Source of the DNA: Lumbricus rubellus | Taxonomy: Eukaryota; Annelida; Clitellata; Crassiclitellata; Lumbricidae | DNA: 64,000 bases | NCBI GenBank assembly: GCA_945859605.1 | Contig: OX243818.1 | Coordinates: 40,269,596-40,333,595, forward strand | Reading direction: 5' to 3' | Part shown: piece by piece, positions 11,154 to 21,625 of the stretch | How positions within the stretch are numbered: the stretch's first letter is position 1 | How the letters are laid out: each line of letters opens with the position of its first letter | The notes under the pieces: model-generated | What the model saw: only the letters and a program-made list of their open reading frames with translations | Databases searched by the model: none | What the model was told of the DNA's origin: nothing | Program-made: the position numbers and the translations under genes

Positions 11154-11339
11154 GTGAAAAGCATAAACTTTATTTAGAGGCTTAATTAAAATAATTATTT
11201 ATTCACTCAGTTTCGTATTCTAACAATAATAGGCTAGTACTGACAAGAATTGAAACATTCAACTTGACAATTGGACAAAACGTAGGCTAGTCGTACCAGG
11301 TAATAGATAATAGCAGCTAATGCGTGTTTTCTCTCTCTT

Positions 11340-11690
11340 TTTATTGTAACTAAAATAGACTTATTACTAGTTTTCATAGTTGAGCATTGGACTTTTTACA
11401 ATTATGTAACCTATTCTTGTATAAATAAATTATGTTTAAAACACAAATAATCTAATATTTTGCTTATGCGAAAGTATACATTTTTGCGAAATAGACGGGT
11501 GCCTACGGAAAAAAATTCATAATTTCGAGGTGCTTTCATATATTTAAACCTAAATATAACATTTTGTGCAGAAATGAATGCTGAATTTATTGGTGTATTA
11601 CAAGTTATGATATCTCAAGCCAAACCCAAAATCCAGGGGGGTGGTAACAACTCCCCTTGGTAGTCCGTGTTGGTAGCCTGAGGGATAACT
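11340..11690. mobile_element. Partial copy of the 62456-63423 piggyBac-like MITE
   Basis: The sequence aligns with 63050-63425: TATAAATAAATTATGTT, TTTTGCTTATGCGAAAGTAT, then GGGGGGTGGTAACAA..CCTTGGTAG and TAGCCTGAGGG. Only the right half is present. The outer TTAA has decayed to ATAA. Confidence 0.6.
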
Positions 11691-11734
11691 GCATAGCCTA
11701 TGTGATTATGTGTGTATTTTTGTTTGTTTGTATG

Positions 11735-11937
11735 CGCACTTGTTATAGCGCCCCTTCAAGCTCTCTCTACTCAGAGGCGCTCCCGATGCAGAGCGGACAC
11801 TGCATCGGAGTTTCACGCCGAAGCGCTGAGCAATTGTGAGTGAAGGACTTGCCCAAGGTCCTTACGCGGTCAGGTGGATTCGAACCTCGAACCTTCCGGC
11901 TCGAAGGCAACGACGCCACCACTACACCACCGCGCCG
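11735..11937 (-). mobile_element. tRNA-derived SINE, full head and tail
   Basis: Read on the minus strand it starts GGCGCGGTGGTGTAGTGG with box A at 11930-11916, then box B GGTTCGAATCC at 11886-11876, then a body and a tail GGGAGCGCCTCTGAGTA..CTTGAAGGGGCGCTATAAC. Two other copies lie at 27770-27919 and 60533-60736. The internal pol III boxes are intact. The tail resembles a LINE 3' end at 14434. Confidence 0.8.
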
Positions 11938-12777
11938 CGTGTATGTATGTATGTATGTATGTAGGCTATGTATGTATGTATGTATGTATGTATGTATGTA
12001 TGTATGTATGTATGTATGTATGTATGTATGTATGTATGTATGTATGTATGTATGTATGTATGTATGTATGTATGTATGTATGTATGTATGTATGTATGTA
12101 TGTATGTATGTATGTATGTATGTATGTATGTATGTATGTATGTATGTATGTATGTATGTATGTATGTATGTATGTATGTATGTATGTATGTATGTATGAC
12201 ATTGTATGTATGTATGTATGTATGTATGTATGTATGTATGTATGTATGTATGTATGTATGTATGTATGTATGTATGTATGTATGTATGTATGTATGTATG
12301 TATGTATGTATGTATGTGTGTATGTATGTATGCATGTATGTATGTATGTATGTATGTATGTATGTATGTATGTATGACATTGTATGTATGTATTTATGTA
12401 TGTATGTATGTATGTATGTATGTATGTATGTATGTATGTATGTATGTATGTATGTATGTATGTATGTATGTATGTATGTATGTATGTATGTATGTATGTA
12501 TGTATGACATTGTATGTTTGTATGTATGTATGTATGTATGTATGTATGTATGTATGTATGTATGTATGTATGTATGTATGTATGTATGTATGTATGTATG
12601 TATGTATGTATGTATGTATGTATGTATGTATGTATGTATGTATGTATGTATGTATGTATGTATGTATGTATGTATGTATGTATGTATGACATTGTATGTA
12701 TGTATGTATGTATGTATGTATGTATGTATGTATGTATGTATGCATGTATGTATGTATGCATGTATGTATGTATGTAT
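11938..12777. repeat. (TATG)n microsatellite, about 840 bp
   Basis: Almost pure TATG repeats are interrupted by GACATTG at 12198, 12376, 12506 and 12688. It directly abuts the 5' head of the SINE. All long frames here (MYVC.. and YIHT..) are artefacts. Confidence 0.95.
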
Positions 12778-13008
12778 TATATTCTAACTGAGCAAAGATG
12801 ACATTTCATTTGAAACGCGTGATGCTACTTCGTTATACTAGTGTTCAGTTTCAATTCTTGCTCATTAATAAGACGACACTAAGTCTTCGTTTCGGTAAAG
12901 TTCCTTCATTTTTAAAATAATTTATATATTTTAGCTTAGCTGAAGTTATCGAGGTCTATGTCTGAGTAATTTTGGCATTTCAAAACATTCCTTTTACTTT
13001 TGAATCAG

Positions 13009-13362
13009 GCGCAACAAAAATTGAACTGCAAACTCGCGGTGAAAAGTGCAAGCACACAGCGTTAATTGAATCACTGTTGCTTCATCAGAAAATCGAAGAT
13101 CCTCAAAACAGAATCAAATCATGGTCACACCAGTCTTATAAACTAATCAGTCAACTGAAGGATGAAAGCATAGGAATACTGAAGTCTCAGTTGGACAAAA
13201 GGACTCTGGTGGTCTGGATTTGGTGTCGTACACAAGCAGCACTTGAATATATTAAGAAGCTGTACGAATCGAATGAGCTGAGAGATGTATTCTTTGAAAA
13301 ATTTGAGATTCCTCTTTCAACGGTGATCAACATCGATATGAATCAATTCAAGAAAACCATTG
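13009..13362 (+). CDS. Gene A exon 4, TRADD-N-like alpha/beta domain
   Basis: The acceptor GAATCAG and phase-1 join give GATKIELQTRGEKCKHTALIE. A helical stretch follows (SHQSYKLISQLKDESIGIL), then a beta strand VVWIWCRTQAALEYIKKLYE, SNELRDVFF and STVINIDMNQFKKT. The strand-helix layout (L.VW..C.T..AL......L..L) resembles TRADD N-terminal-like domains found in invertebrate death-fold proteins; this family call is tentative. The donor is ACCATTG|GCAAGTAG, a GC donor. Without splicing there the frame stops at once (IGK*), so a short isoform is possible. Confidence 0.55.
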
Positions 13363-13659
13363 GCAAGTAGCCTACTTCTGAACTCACTCGTCATAAAAAA
13401 TCTAGAACACGCAATCAACATAACATACGACTTAGATTAGTTAGTAAATGATTAAGTCAGCACTCGTTGAAATAAAATTGGATGGATTTTGAGGTGGACA
13501 AGCCTTTAACACGTTGGCCGCCTCGTACTTCAGAAGATTACGCACACGCCACGTACGAGTTAACTCGTACTTCAGGGGACTGTTGTTATTTAATCATAAG
13601 GCTTTTCAATAAAATATAATGCATCTAGAATGGGAAAAATAATTTTCCGTCTTTTTTCA

Positions 13660-13930
13660 GATGGGTTGGGTCGTGTGAGGTAGGGTGGGGCGAAGTTGGG
13701 GTGGAGATCGGTGGGTTGAGACAGGGTTGGGGGCAGTGTGGCCTGAGTGAAAACAAAGTGAAACATTATTTTCCATGATTTTCAAAAGTTGAGCACTTTG
13801 TGAGGTGAGGCGGGTGGAGGGGTGGGGAATGGAATGGGGCTGGCCCTATTTTGAGTGGAGGCGGGGTCGGGATGGACGGTTGGGTATGGGGTTGGAGTAG
13901 ATCGGGTGGGGGTAAAGTGGGGTGGAGGGT
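13660..13930. repeat. GT/GGGG-rich low-complexity tract in gene A intron 4
   Basis: Plus-strand runs of GGGTGGGG, GTTGGGG and GGTGGAGG follow each other for about 270 bp. No gene. G-quadruplex formation is possible. Confidence 0.6.
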
Positions 13931-14345
13931 TGAAGGAAAACCCCAAATAAATTCAAAACGGGAGCGGATATTTGGAGACAGGATGGATAGATTAATGAGT
14001 AATAAAGGTTGGTTAATATGTTAGCTGGCAACTTATAATGTAAGTTGCCAGCTAACATATTAACCAACCTTATTATGAGATACGAGATAGGAGTACCTAC
14101 ATTTTTGGCCAGTTTAATAGATATTTCGGGAATATGTTCCTTCCAGGTCAGATTCTGATCGATGACTACGCCAAGAAAGTTTACTTTGTTAGTTTGGGGG
14201 AAGGGTACACCATCAATAAATAATGGGGTGCTGGCGTAGGGAGATTTTCTGTGTGAATCAAAGAGAATTATTATAGGATGTTTTACTTAAATTTAAAGAG
14301 TCTGTTTGCTTTAAACCAGTCACACAAGAGGGGTAGTTCGAGATT
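13930..14345 (-). pseudogene. CR1/L2-like LINE RT fragment with fold-back
   Basis: Minus strand reads STPLFIDGVPFPQ, NFLGVVIDQNLTWKEHI, ISIKLAKNVG, then KLPANILTNLYYSLIYPS, typical of the region after the RT palm in CR1/Jockey-type LINEs. Frameshifts occur near 14285. A 31-bp inverted duplication at 14005-14071 interrupts it. Confidence 0.7.
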
Positions 14346-14399
14346 TACATATTTTATCATGGATATTCAGGAGAGACATGGCAGTCTGAAATCCATGTT

Positions 14400-14680
14400 G
14401 TTTTCTGAGAATTTGATAAAGCACTCCTTCAAGGTTATACTCAGGAGCGCTCCCAGTCCAACCCCGGTCAAATAAGGCAGTCTTAAGAAGAGAAAGAAAT
14501 GAAGTAGAAAGGCCAGTAGTTATTTGACGAAGGATAACAGGGAGCTCATTCCAGGTCGCAGGGACAGCCACGGAGAAAGCACGGCACTGCCTGATTGCTG
14601 TCCGTGAGCGTGGAACAATAAGTTCCGCTTGTGCAGCTGAGCGGAGAGGGCAGCGGCGTTGAACATGCGTGGTTTAAGTA
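14400..14680 (-). pseudogene. LINE 3' end: RT C-terminus and tail
   Basis: The minus strand from about 14672 reads THVQRRCPLRSAAQ, LIVPRSRTAIRQCRAFS, AVPATWNELP, FLSLLKTALF, a standard C-terminus of CR1-type polyproteins. It runs directly into GGGAGCGCTCCTGAGTATAA and CTTGAAGGAGTGCTTTA, which match the tail of the SINE at 11742-11790. Confidence 0.7.
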
Positions 14681-15054
14681 TAGAATTTTCCCTTTAAGAA
14701 CGTAGTCATACAGTCTATTAAACATTGCTCTTTCAACTAGGCCTAACTAATTATTGGCATTGTAATGTCTTTATTTCAATTGTGAGTGAGAGGCATATGT
14801 CAGGTATATTAGGATTCAATTATATGACCTTAATTAACATAAAAACAACAGAACAAAAACAACACCGATAACACTGGACAACAGTGATTTTGTTTCCAGA
14901 ACACTTTCAGGTGTTTCTTATACAGTTTCCGCTGCTGATCACGAAAATCACCTTGAAATTGTCCCATCACGTAACGTTTTTGAGAAATCTTCAATTTTTA
15001 TATTTATTTTCATGTTTTTTAGCTATAACGCTATAATAAGCTTCGTTCAACTGA

Positions 15055-15250
15055 GGGCATGTCCAGGTGTGCACTTAGGACCTTCTTTACTTTTCTTTAC
15101 GTTCTCTGCCAAGCGGCAGGTCCAAACGTCCAATGTCTCCACGTTTCCCGCTGTTGTGCCATGTCCTTCAGTTCTCTATATCCCTCCTCCATCATCCCGT
15201 CCAGCAGTTTTTGTCTAGGCCTTCCTCTGCACCTCCTTCCCTCCAATAGT
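15055..15250 (-). pseudogene. LINE C-terminal fragment
   Basis: Minus strand reads RRCRGRPRQKLLDGMMEEGY, then RELKDMAQQRETWRHWTF and a stop. The GRPR..W/LLD......LK.MAQ.R..WR layout is the usual C-terminus of endonuclease-RT (RTE/CR1-type) LINEs. Confidence 0.6.
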
Positions 15251-15839
15251 TTTGCCACATTTGTGGAGAGTAGGCTATGCTATTATGAGTAAGCCTCAGA
15301 GACACACAATGACTGGACTTGTCAATAAAGCATTTGAGCTCTCCGGAGGTCCTTCGAAAGCAATGCTGTTTGCCGTCCAGATGGTCTGGCGAGAGCAGAA
15401 AGATCATGACTGTGACGGGCTGCTAAGTTTGTCTCACTAATGTTTCTGGTTTCTCGGGCAAGAATAAGAAAGGAAACTGAATACCTGAATCTTCTTTCGA
15501 CAACGATACCAGTGCCAGCCACACAATGAAAGTCTTCAATGATCTTCATAATTTTATAGCGAAGTCACCTGAGAAAGTGGAGTTTAGATGTGATGAAGAT
15601 GAAGATGCTGCTGCATTGATCCAGCCAGGAACGTGTATAATTATATAGCTACTGACAGTGATCCGGATTTTGAAGTAGGTATAGGTCTATGTCTGGCGAG
15701 CCTCCTCTCATTCACATAGTCAAAATTGAACGATCTTTTAGAGACTTAGGTTTGTCGAAACTCGAAGGCAAAAGCAGAGCAACTAGATTCAAGACTGGAG
15801 TCTGCTGTCACAAAGTATTGGACTGAAATCGGTCCAACA

Positions 15840-17640
15840 AATATTTCAGCCTTCAGCCTTCTCTTCACTTAAAGCTGGGAATGATGAAAATGTTGGTAAA
15901 AGCCATGCTTTCTTTATCTGCAACAGAAATTCCCCAGAATGAGTGATGCCAAGATCCAGGAAGGCATTTGTGTGGGTCCACAGATCATACACATCCTCAA
16001 CAGTGGCGTAAATAGGAACTCGGGGGCCCCTACACAAAATATGAAGGTGGGGCCCTCTCCCTACGGTACTTATTGAAATGTATTATTACTTATTAATTTA
16101 CTGAAATGCTGATGTAAGCTTATGAACAAGATACAAGTACAAATTACAGTAAACTGTAAGTTCCTAACAAGGCTGAAATGACAATTAGCCTATGACATGT
16201 GCGACTGAAGTTAAGTAGGCTGGCCTTAACGGCCTGTGTAAGGTTTGGTTGAAGTCCTTTGCTATAGTGCGAAGTCATTCAGTCAAAACCCAAAACTCTT
16301 TTTCTAATGAGATGCGCAATTTATTTCACGGAAATACGTTTCTCTAAAATAATGTCAACACCATGCAAATGCAATGACGCCATTTCCGGGACCGGAGAGT
16401 TTTCACTAATTAAACATTAGGGCTGTGCAGTGTGCACTGCTGGAGCTGGGCGTCTCCGAGTCCGACTCGTCGCGTCGTGTCGGGTTGACGGAACTTGACG
16501 AGTTCTCGGGTAACCGTACTGACTACTGAGAGTCTGACACGGTTACGGTACCGTCTACTTAGTCTACTATAATGTTTATTTAACATAATTATGTGATGCG
16601 ATCTGGGAAAATGGGGCTTAGGTCGCACGGTAGCATTTTGAGATAATGGCCGATTTCTGTGAACTGGGTGTCAGAGGTCGATTTTTACTTTTTTGCATTT
16701 TCATATAGTACACTGTATTATGTAATTATTCGCCAAGTATCAAAGCTAAAATCCGTCTGCAAATATTTTAAACTGATTTTATTTGTGAATGTTGTATCTT
16801 TTCAAAGTGTCAAAATCGGACTTTGTAGTGCGTATTCAAATCATTTCCGTCGGTCATTAGGCCTATAACCTTTCACTCCTATTGAACTTGGCATCTTCTG
16901 AAAGCTGAGACTCTGGGCTAACAAATGGTGGTCAAATAAATTATGCTAATTATTTTCCGGCCATGATAATAAGCAGAACATAGAGGCAGCCCTAATAAAC
17001 AAACGAAACTAGGGTGATCACCTTTGCCTCGAGTTTCCAGAAAACTGCATTATCACAGTTTCGGACACTAAAATATTCACAATTCGGTCAAATATCAAGA
17101 TATTTGATCCAAATAGGGCTTGTTTTAAAGGGAAATATCTGCTGTTTAATACGGTATAAAATGTCATTTTCGACTCGGGGCCCCTTTAGGGCCTCTTCAC
17201 TCGGGGGCCCTAGACTTTGTATACCCAGTTTACCCTATAATTGTTACGCCACTGATCCTCAATTACAAGCAGTCTGAACATCTGTGGGAGGGACCAGAGA
17301 CAATATCATCGCCTGGAAGCATTGAAGGATGTTGTGGAGAATTGTCTTGGTAGAACTCCAAATTACAATAAAATGGATAACAAAATCTTACAGTATACTG
17401 ACATGAAATGCAACATGTCACTTAAGATTCACATCTTGCATTTCCACTTGAACTTCTTCCCAAGTTCTCCACAAATTTAGCGATGAACACCAGGAAATTA
17501 CCACATTGGAAAAACGGTAAAAGGGAAACTGGAATCCAGCATAGTTGTCTGACAATTGTTGGACAGTGCAGCGAGATGTGCAGACAAAGAATACAAACGA
17601 AAATCAGCATCAAATCATTTTAGACCTATGGAACTTTAGC
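15840..17640 (+). pseudogene. Decayed transposon ORF split by a hAT MITE
   Basis: Plus-strand pieces before 16000 (KAGNDENVGKSHAFFICNRN, KIQEGICVGPQI) and after 17262 (CNMSLKIHILHFHLNFFP, IGKTVKGKLESS) resemble a repetitive ORF family of animal genomes with a C.MSLK.H.L..HL.FFP motif. The name of that family is not certain to me. Frames are broken and the MITE at 16001-17254 sits inside. Confidence 0.45.
16001..17254. mobile_element. hAT-like element, TSD ATCCTCAA
   Basis: Inverted ends are CAGTGGCGTAA at 16001 and its inverse ending at 17254. The 8-bp direct repeat ATCCTCAA lies at 15993-16000 and 17255-17262. Inside each end is GGGGCCC-rich sequence. There is no transposase. Confidence 0.8.
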
Positions 17641-18058
17641 AGCATCTTATAATGCATTGTACTATGTACATGTGCAACTGAACAGAGAATAACTATGAAA
17701 ACCTTTAATTTCATGTTTCTTCACATTTCTAAGTGATACAGTCATCATCAGCACCAAATATTATTAGGAAGAACTGTTCTAAAGAATTGCTTTCAAATGA
17801 AATTAAATTATTGTGTATTGCAAATGTATGCAATAAACGAGCATTTCGGTTAAAATCTTGCATGCCGTTTTTCTCAAACACTTTACGTGATACAACAATT
17901 CTGAGAACACCATCGTGTTCAGCACGTAAACTTCTATAGAAAACAGTCAAAGTTTTTTTGGAAATAAAAATGCTAAAATTTGTTGTCCAGTGTAATATTA
18001 CTTATACTTCAATTTAAAAAAAGTTCTTTTAACCAACACCAACACCACTACTGCTATT
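17640..18058. other. Gene A intron 4 remainder, no gene seen
   Basis: AT-rich sequence. Short open frames on both strands have no recognisable domain. Confidence 0.4.
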
Positions 18059-18113
18059 GCTGGTGGTGGTGGTGGTGGTGGTGGTGGTGGTGGTGGTGCT
18101 GCTGCTGCTGCTG

Positions 18114-18168
<55 letters not shown>

Positions 18169-18176
18169 CACTACCG
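18059..18176. repeat. Compound (TGG)n(TGC)n(TAC)n microsatellite
   Basis: A TGG tract is followed by about five TGC and about twenty TAC units. It lies 192 bp before exon 5 of gene A and is intronic. Confidence 0.95.
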
Positions 18177-18368
18177 GTGATGGCTTCATTCTAGAGGTTG
18201 ATCAACATTAATACTTGACCAAAATAATAATTATGTAGGCTATGTATTTACAGTTCTACACTTGTTATTGTGAGGCCTAAATAGACCTAAATCAATATTT
18301 TAGACAATCTTAAGATTAGAAACAGTTATAGTTGTCAATTATGTGCATATGTCAATTTTATGTTTTAG

Positions 18369-19264
18369 TCGTGTGTCCTTTATCCATCAGTTTTACTCAG
18401 AGAATCAGGATAAAAGAAGAGAATGAAGATGTAAACGTGTGTGGCGTGGCTAAGCTGCGAAATGAAATCTACGTGCTCCTTCAATCGATTTATCATATTT
18501 TTTTTCAGCCTCCTCCCGTAGTTCGTGTCTTTGAAGATCACAATCCATTTCATTTGCAAAAGGAAATCGAAATAACAGGGATGACTATTCCCGATGACAT
18601 TGTATCCAATGAGAAGGAGAATTGTCTTTACGTCACTGATTTAGATCATTGGTTCGCCTGGAAGATGATAAGAGAAGAAGATGGCGAACTCGAAATCTTC
18701 CAATGGTTAATGCTCGATTATGAACCACAAAGTATGTCAGTGACGACTGATGGTCAGTTCTTGGTTTTCAAAAAATCCTCTCTGATGATCTACGGATCAG
18801 ACACAGAACTTATTCGATCCATTCAGTTACCAACAGACATCGAGTATCCTCATCATGCAGTTAAAACATCCATCGGAAATTTCATCATACTTCATCCGAT
18901 TCTGGAGAAACAAGAGATTGAGATAAATGGGAGAGCGAGGGTAAAGGAATGGGTCATAAGTGAATTGAGTAGAGATGGACAAATGGTCATTCGTCATTTT
19001 ATTCCATCAAATGAAACACAACAACTGAAGAATGCTCAATATCTCTCAATCGATTCAGAGGATCGAGTGTTTGTGGTTGATACGGGGAATGAAAGAGTGA
19101 TTCTCTTGGATTCCGATCTTAAATGGAACAGAATTATTTTCCCAACCGGAAAGGAAGAAGATACGAGGTTTTACTGGAAAAGCAGATTGTGTTACGACGA
19201 AAAAACGAAACAACTGATCGTCGGAGGAGTACAAGTTAATATTTACTCTTTAAGACGGAGATAA
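18369..19264 (+). CDS. Gene A exon 5, NHL-type beta-propeller
   Basis: The exon starts after TATGTTTTAG with TC GTG TGT, giving VVCPLSISFTQRIRIKEENE. Repeated blade-like motifs follow: VVRVFEDHNPFHLQKEIEI, NCLYVTDLDHWFAWKM, SMSVTTDGQFLVF, HHAVKTSIGNFIILH, YLSIDSEDRVFVVDTGNERV, ILLDSDLKWNRI, LCYDEKTKQLIVGG. It ends VNIYSLRRR*. About 297 residues suits one six-bladed NHL propeller. NHL propellers bind proteins or RNA. It is the last exon, with no intron inside the propeller. Confidence 0.75.
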
Positions 19265-19354
19265 ACTCGCTTTTTAGCCCAGATCTTCGTTCCAATATAA
19301 GCCACGTATTCCACTGATAAATTTCAATATTTACCAGAAAATTTAATATGCGAT

Positions 19355-20292
19355 CTTCTGATCAAAGGGCAATTGATCTAGGGACTACTCATCAATGGAC
19401 TACTGATCAAGGGACTACTCATCAGAGGCAACTCATCAAGGTACTATTCATCAAGACTTATACAACACACATCGAACATCGAACGAATCATCTAACGACT
19501 TCACACGTTCCTTGTTTGGGTCTGATTTGTTTGTCAAGAGCAGTGTTTATGTACACTAAGAGATTATATCGGTTTCAATGCCCACGCCCCTACAAAAATT
19601 CACTTAGGCTATATAGCCTACTCGGAGTTTTGCATTTCATTTCTAAACAGCATTCAAAGTTTAAAATCACTTAAGTTTCACGCTTAGCTATAATATTATG
19701 TCGGACACGTACGGTTTTAAAGTACATCACGGACTTAAATAAATACACAAGTGTTTGTTAAATACGGCATTAGGCCTATGCTATTAAACTAGGTAAGTCC
19801 ATTTCTGTATGAAGAGCATAAAAATTATTAACGTTATTCAAGTTATACAGTGAACTTCAATGTAGGTTACTAGGTTATGTGTTAAAACTGTCATACGACT
19901 TTAGTACATGTACTAAAGTCGTATGCTATTAAGTAATTTAGGTTAGTATTGACACTAAGTAAACCAATCCCGGTATTGAGTTTCGATCGACTAAATTTTC
20001 TTTGATTTAATTGTTTATGTTCGTTCTTCGATAAAACAGATTTTAATGAATTGTACGTTGATGAGTTGCCTTTGATGCAGTAGCGTAGACAGGGGTTTGA
20101 AGATAACCCCCCCCCCATTGGCTTAGGAAAAATGTTTTTTAAAGGTTATTTGTCCAATCATATCAGAAAAGAAAACAAGCATCCGGTCATACCCCCCCCC
20201 CCGATCAGAAATTCCTGGCAACGGAACTGCTTTGATGAGTAGTCCCTAGATGACTAGTCTCTAAATTAGCATAATCGCCCTTTGATTTGAAA
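19355..20292. mobile_element. Fold-back element with ~15-bp tandem repeat arms (GGACTACTCATCAA)
   Basis: The left arm (19358-19455) has direct repeats of GGACTACTCATCAAG type ending in GGCAACTCATCAAGG. The right arm (20055-20292) is its inverse once the small MITE at 20078-20229 is removed (GATGAGTTGCC|TTTGATGAGTAGTCCC). A perfect 34-bp palindrome at 19892-19925 lies near the centre. Confidence 0.65.
20078..20229. mobile_element. Small hAT-like MITE, TSD CTTTGATG
   Basis: 152 bp, starting CAGTAGCGTAGACAGGGG and ending CCTGGCAACGGAACTG. The 8-bp repeat CTTTGATG lies at 20070-20077 and 20230-20237. Long C runs are inside. It is inserted in the right arm of the fold-back element. Confidence 0.75.
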
Positions 20293-20354
20293 CAGTTTCC
20301 TTCTTTTTTCAAATTTTGAAATTTCATGTATCCACCACATTGGAGAAATTACTA

Positions 20355-21625
20355 TTATTACTATAAGTATAAGCCTACATCAATAAAGATTAGGTTGGGT
20401 TGCAAATTGATTTGCATCTATCAGAACCTCAATCAATGCACCATACACAACAGGACTTTGTTTAATACTTTTTATTACTGCTGCTCAACTCCTTATCTCC
20501 ACAATCCTACATGGTAAGTTTATTCCCAAATCGAATGACAATCAAGTTTTTAAAATTATTTTTAACTGCACAAACATGCTTTTACAAACTCCACAAATTC
20601 ATTTAGAACAACCGTTTTACGGCGTTTTTATGTAAACTGCTTACTGAAAATAGTCCTGAAACGCAGGACCCGAAAGAAAATGAAGCAAAAGCAGACCAAG
20701 ACAAAAGGATAGGCATTAGCCTAGATAAGGCCTACACATCAAAACTGATGACATGATAATTAATTATTATTTTGAATAACACTGCAAGAGGGGAGCACTG
20801 GACATGACCAGTGATCGAGAACAGTGAAGATTGTTCAATGTTGATGTTATATTTATACTGCTGGAGTTCAAATGTAAAGGGAGATGCAAAAATAACCATG
20901 GTTAAAACAAGTCATTTCTTACTTTTGTGCAAAAGTGAAATGTGAAGAACTTCTGTTATTAAGTTTTAGCTATTAGGGCCTAGCTTATACATAGTGGACT
21001 TCTCTAAATAGTCCTGCAAACCATCCAGAATGAGGAAAGATTAGATCTATACAAAAAACTTGACAAAACAAAGAAAGCAAGAGAAATATTTGTTTTTATA
21101 AACAGTTTTCCGGTTTAATAAAACTTTGATTTGATTTTGATGTACGACAATGATTTTGGCCTTAGATTGGTGCTTTTTGAATAAAAGAATCTCGTATAAA
21201 CGACACCAGTCGCGACATGATTGTCTTGACAATTATTTGCATGAGTGTCTTTGACGCAGGACGCCATTTTTAAAAGCTACCATAATTTTCTTTATTATGA
21301 TATTGAGTTCTACGCACAAATCCCAAGGTTCCGATGTTTAATAATTAAAACTGTGAGAAACAGAGATCCGAAGGAATAATATATGCCACTAGGAAATTGG
21401 GAAACACTCAATAGAAATGAAGAGTTGTTTCTAAAATTGCGATTTCACTGTTTTTAAATTGAAATGATCTTGTTTTTGCTTCAATTTGATGTTTTGCGTT
21501 GGTTGGTTTTGATCTTAGATTCGTTTTATTCAAGTCAGAAATATAGAAACGAGATGATGCGATGATTTATAAAGACTTCTTAGCCTCAAGACGCCATTTT
21601 CCAATTAATTATTGCCGAATTGATT
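20355..21625. other. 3' flank of gene B, duplicated at 52157-54363
   Basis: No gene seen. The sequence aligns closely with the flank of gene D from CTATAAG..CCTACATCAATAAA onward, so it marks one edge of the B/D segmental duplication. Only small indels differ, until D gains extra sequence around 53400-54300, including a hAT MITE. Confidence 0.6.

Larger units (their letters stand above)
6548..19264 (+). other. Gene A model: F-box / CARD / TRADD-N-like / NHL propeller
   Basis: Five-exon model: 6548-6644, 9268-9454, 10866-11153, 13009-13362, 18369-19264. Exons 2-5 join in phases 1,1,1 into one 575-codon frame ending TAA. Exon 1 is 97 nt, so it does not join exon 2 in the F-box frame; relative to gene B it lacks 2 nt just before the donor. 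Introns hold piggyBac-like, SINE, LINE and hAT sequences. A is the older paralogue of C and converges on gene B. Expected role by domain content: a ubiquitin-ligase adaptor (F-box) with death-fold protein-interaction modules and a C-terminal propeller. This is inference from domains only. Confidence 0.7.

Noticed and set aside
11876..11930. Functional tRNA gene
   Set aside because: Boxes A and B are present, but there is no cloverleaf-length tRNA; the body and tail are those of a SINE.
11840..12801. Long MYVC and YIHT frames on both strands
   Set aside because: Pure translation of the TATG microsatellite.
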